DNA from: Streptomyces phaeochromogenes
GTDB taxonomy: Bacteria > Actinomycetota > Actinomycetes > Streptomycetales > Streptomycetaceae
Length of the DNA stretch: 33,325 nt
Direction: 5' to 3'
Assembly: GCF_001418655.1 (NCBI RefSeq)
Contig: NZ_LIQZ01000252.1
Location: 1 to 33,325, forward strand
The notes below the pieces were generated by a model. It worked only from the letters and a program-made list of their open reading frames with translations. It did no database searches and was not told where the DNA came from. Both the position numbers and the translations under genes were made by a program. Shown piece by piece: positions 32,501 to 33,325 of this stretch (its first letter is position 1; the number at the start of each line of letters is the position of its first letter).

Positions 32501-33323
32501 CTTCCTCTGCTTGCGCCTCGACGCGCTCGGCCGACATCAACTGCGGCTGCACATCGGTGGGCTCGTCGTCCCCCGCCGAGTCCCACATCTGGCCAGCGGG
32601 CCCGCGGAAAACCGCGTTGCCGTCGGCGTCCACCGCACGCAGACCACCCCCAGCCCCCGGCACCAGGCTCAGTCCCTCACCGGTGGCAGTGAGCTTCACC
32701 TGCTCCAGCTCCGAACTGGCTGCGGCGTCGGCTGTCTTGACCACCAGCACCTCGCGGTAGCCCTCAGCCGTCGCGGTGAGTTGGAGATCCACGCCGTTGA
32801 TGGGTACGTCGGCGTAGGTAGCCGTTGCCCCGTCGAGAGTGGGTACGGGCAGCGAAGTGGGCCACCCCAGCTTCACCACCTGCCCCTCATGACCGAGCCG
32901 CAGCATGTCCGAGCCGCTGCCGCCGCCCGAGAACGCCAGATCCACCACTGCGGACTTCGGTCCGACCGTGCCGTTCGAGCGCTTCTCCAGCGTGACGTCG
33001 ATGTCCTGCCACGTACCGTCTTCGGCCCTGGCTCGCTGTGGCTCCGTCGACTGAGTGAGGGTGAACGTTCCGTCAGGGTTCGCGACGGTCGTTGTGTACT
33101 CGGTCCGCGCCGACGTCACCTCGACCGGTTCGCCGGACACAGCCGCCCGCTCCGAGGCCGACTGCTCGTTCACTTCGGCCTGTTGTGGCACGGCCTGAGC
33201 GTCGGTCGACGCCGCGAACGTCACCATCGGCAGCAGGGACAACAGCGTTGCCGTTGCCGCCACCCCGCCGATTACACGGCGTGACCGATCTCGCGCATGC
33301 CCATACCGACTCCCCCGCCCCAA
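29505..33323 (-). CDS. Secreted LamG-domain protein upstream of RHS toxin
   Basis: A 1272-residue secreted protein, possibly extended beyond the window. A basic n-region (RDRSRR) and hydrophobic VIGGVAATATLLSLLPMVTFA form the signal peptide, cleaved near residue 38-44. Residues about 318-510 resemble a DNRLRE-type cell-wall or carbohydrate-associated domain (YPVFIDPSVGLG ... DRMYFEFGAGKLAGKQVLDATFRAYE ... ELKVWYVHRP). Two laminin-G/concanavalin-like domains follow at about 768-980 (GSFTVSAWVYPTD ... WTHLAGVFN ... IQLFVNGQPQG) and about 1043-1270 (GSFTVSARVRLN ... DTWVDVSGVFD ... GDLAKVRVWTGAMTAEQ). The only in-frame start is TTG 33323; the true start may lie outside. The RHS gene begins 109 nt later, and LamG-RHS pairs are common in Streptomyces. 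It may present or anchor the RHS protein, which is inference. Confidence 0.85.
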   Translation of the reverse strand: MGRGSRYGHARDRSRRVIGGVAATATLLSLLPMVTFAASTDAQAVPQQAEVNEQSASERAAVSGEPVEVTSARTEYTTTVANPDGTFTLTQSTEPQRARAEDGTWQDIDVTLEKRSNGTVGPKSAVVDLAFSGGGSGSDMLRLGHEGQVVKLGWPTSLPVPTLDGATATYADVPINGVDLQLTATAEGYREVLVVKTADAAASSELEQVKLTATGEGLSLVPGAGGGLRAVDADGNAVFRGPAGQMWDSAGDDEPTDVQPQLMSAERVEAQAEEGVAADPAHPGEGDATAELPVSVGEGTVSVTPDLDLLRGQKTVYPVFIDPSVGLGASEWTKLSSDGDKFWKFSEPKGVGRCGVADGFACSTGGYTDRMYFEFGAGKLAGKQVLDATFRAYETWSFNCTPYWVDLERTDNISEGTRWPGPKQLDQMGDRYVSAGRGDLCTPDQPNAWVEFNDNPDEPDENLTSTVRAFADGKISRLTLMLRAKDEGEPRAWKRFDSNAELKVWYVHRPGVPTSVGAIPGTGDTAVCRPSSDPLTVTVDTPTVQARVQTKVQPSSGEEKGSLQAEFVMQRSSTDTTSGTWAQVWSDYKPDEGWHTDGTLEKTATDKRADGGLYRFRARTQSHWSYNGKSGDLFSPYSSWCYLRIDSTAPKMPTITSGGPYTECLTDDCAPHGGPGVPGSFTFRPNAADTDVKAYRWRFLTSSADATKTVNASTTNAPVTVNDVKPGLSGTQTLSVEASDLKLDKDGRKRWGPPAYFYVNVALPPGATGRWRFEDVKPGSGTMTATDTATEGPRHNATLVGEAGTGGSTRARRGAGDYSLRLNDNVSDAAQQVGHAATASPAVNTQGSFTVSAWVYPTDASANRVVLSEPGAKNSAFVLYYSSAYQKWIFARADKDQASPVYIRSFANEANPQLKVWTHLAGVFNTQNDADKNNDTIQLFVNGQPQGDPVGLATSASTYEPWAATGGLQFGRSLKGSTGGEYFFGLLDEPAVWQDARTAEQIREESRLDRDGTPTNELVAHWDATISSGSQVGESPEDPDDPASTSFPYRRGGLTLSGSGAALAGEDATALVLNGTTGYASATGPVVDETGSFTVSARVRLNKALLAAKPVGYRGLVAGQATPVGKESSWALWVEKPEDGVYQWRFGRTAVDSAGKVIDTALAPAEAPVGDKEWDTWVDVSGVFDATKDFTADDGTQRFGVAELYVGQFVQRGEGDPGLSVPQQGSGVLSAGRGSVSGTTGHYLPGDLAKVRVWTGAMTAEQVSGQIAQPSV

Positions 33324-33325
33324 CC

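Overview
This is a high-GC actinobacterial chromosome segment, almost certainly Streptomyces. Third-position GC bias is strong, GTG and TTG starts are used, and the gene families are typical of the genus: GlgX, DesK/NarL-type two-component systems, tandem thermolysin-like proteases, DUF1990, DUF4328 and giant LamG/RHS secreted proteins. No rRNA, tRNA, CRISPR array, transposase or integrase was recognised.

Layout from left to right. (1) The 3' part of glgX (glycogen debranching), then a 31-codon cysteine-containing leader ORF (2096-2191) ahead of a Tat-exported sulfatase. (2) A minus-strand operon at 3772-7501: ABC ATPase, ABC-2 permease, sensor kinase, LuxR-type response regulator. (3) A divergent intergenic region (7502-7770) rich in signals: a 20-bp perfect palindrome, four copies of a 10-mer spaced about two helical turns (or twice that) apart, and a sequence matching the DNA-damage (RecA-NDp/PafBC-type) promoter directly before a leaderless start. 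(4) A plus-strand block of four ABC exporter half-transporters (7771-15203). They form two heterodimeric pairs, each with a 4-nt stop/start overlap, and each pair has asymmetric ATPase sites. The second pair is extreme: one NBD has lost Walker A, Walker B Asp and the H-loop but keeps LSGGQ, and its partner has lost LSGGQ but keeps the rest. (5) Two paralogous secreted M4 neutral metalloproteases, one with an extra C-terminal P-domain, each followed by a hairpin. (6) A DUF1990 gene and a convergent DUF4328 membrane protein.

(7) From about 21.2 kb to the end lies an accessory polymorphic-toxin locus on the minus strand. Its order of transcription is: a 1272-aa secreted protein with two LamG domains; a 2287-aa secreted RHS/YD-repeat protein with an inserted B-lectin-like domain and a low-GC C-terminal toxin-like tail; a 95-aa S1/OB-like protein overlapping the toxin stop by 4 nt (probable immunity protein); and a lipoprotein gene broken by a frameshift. 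The drop in GC from about 73% in the RHS core to about 44% in the last part of the tail (hand counts of short stretches) fits exchange of toxin/immunity cassettes.

How the parts may work together. The leader peptide probably ties sulfatase expression to cysteine supply. The kinase/regulator pair probably controls the drug-type ABC transporter in its own operon through sites in the 7.5-7.7 kb region. The four exporter genes may be switched on by DNA damage. The LamG-RHS-immunity unit looks like a contact or secreted antagonism system.
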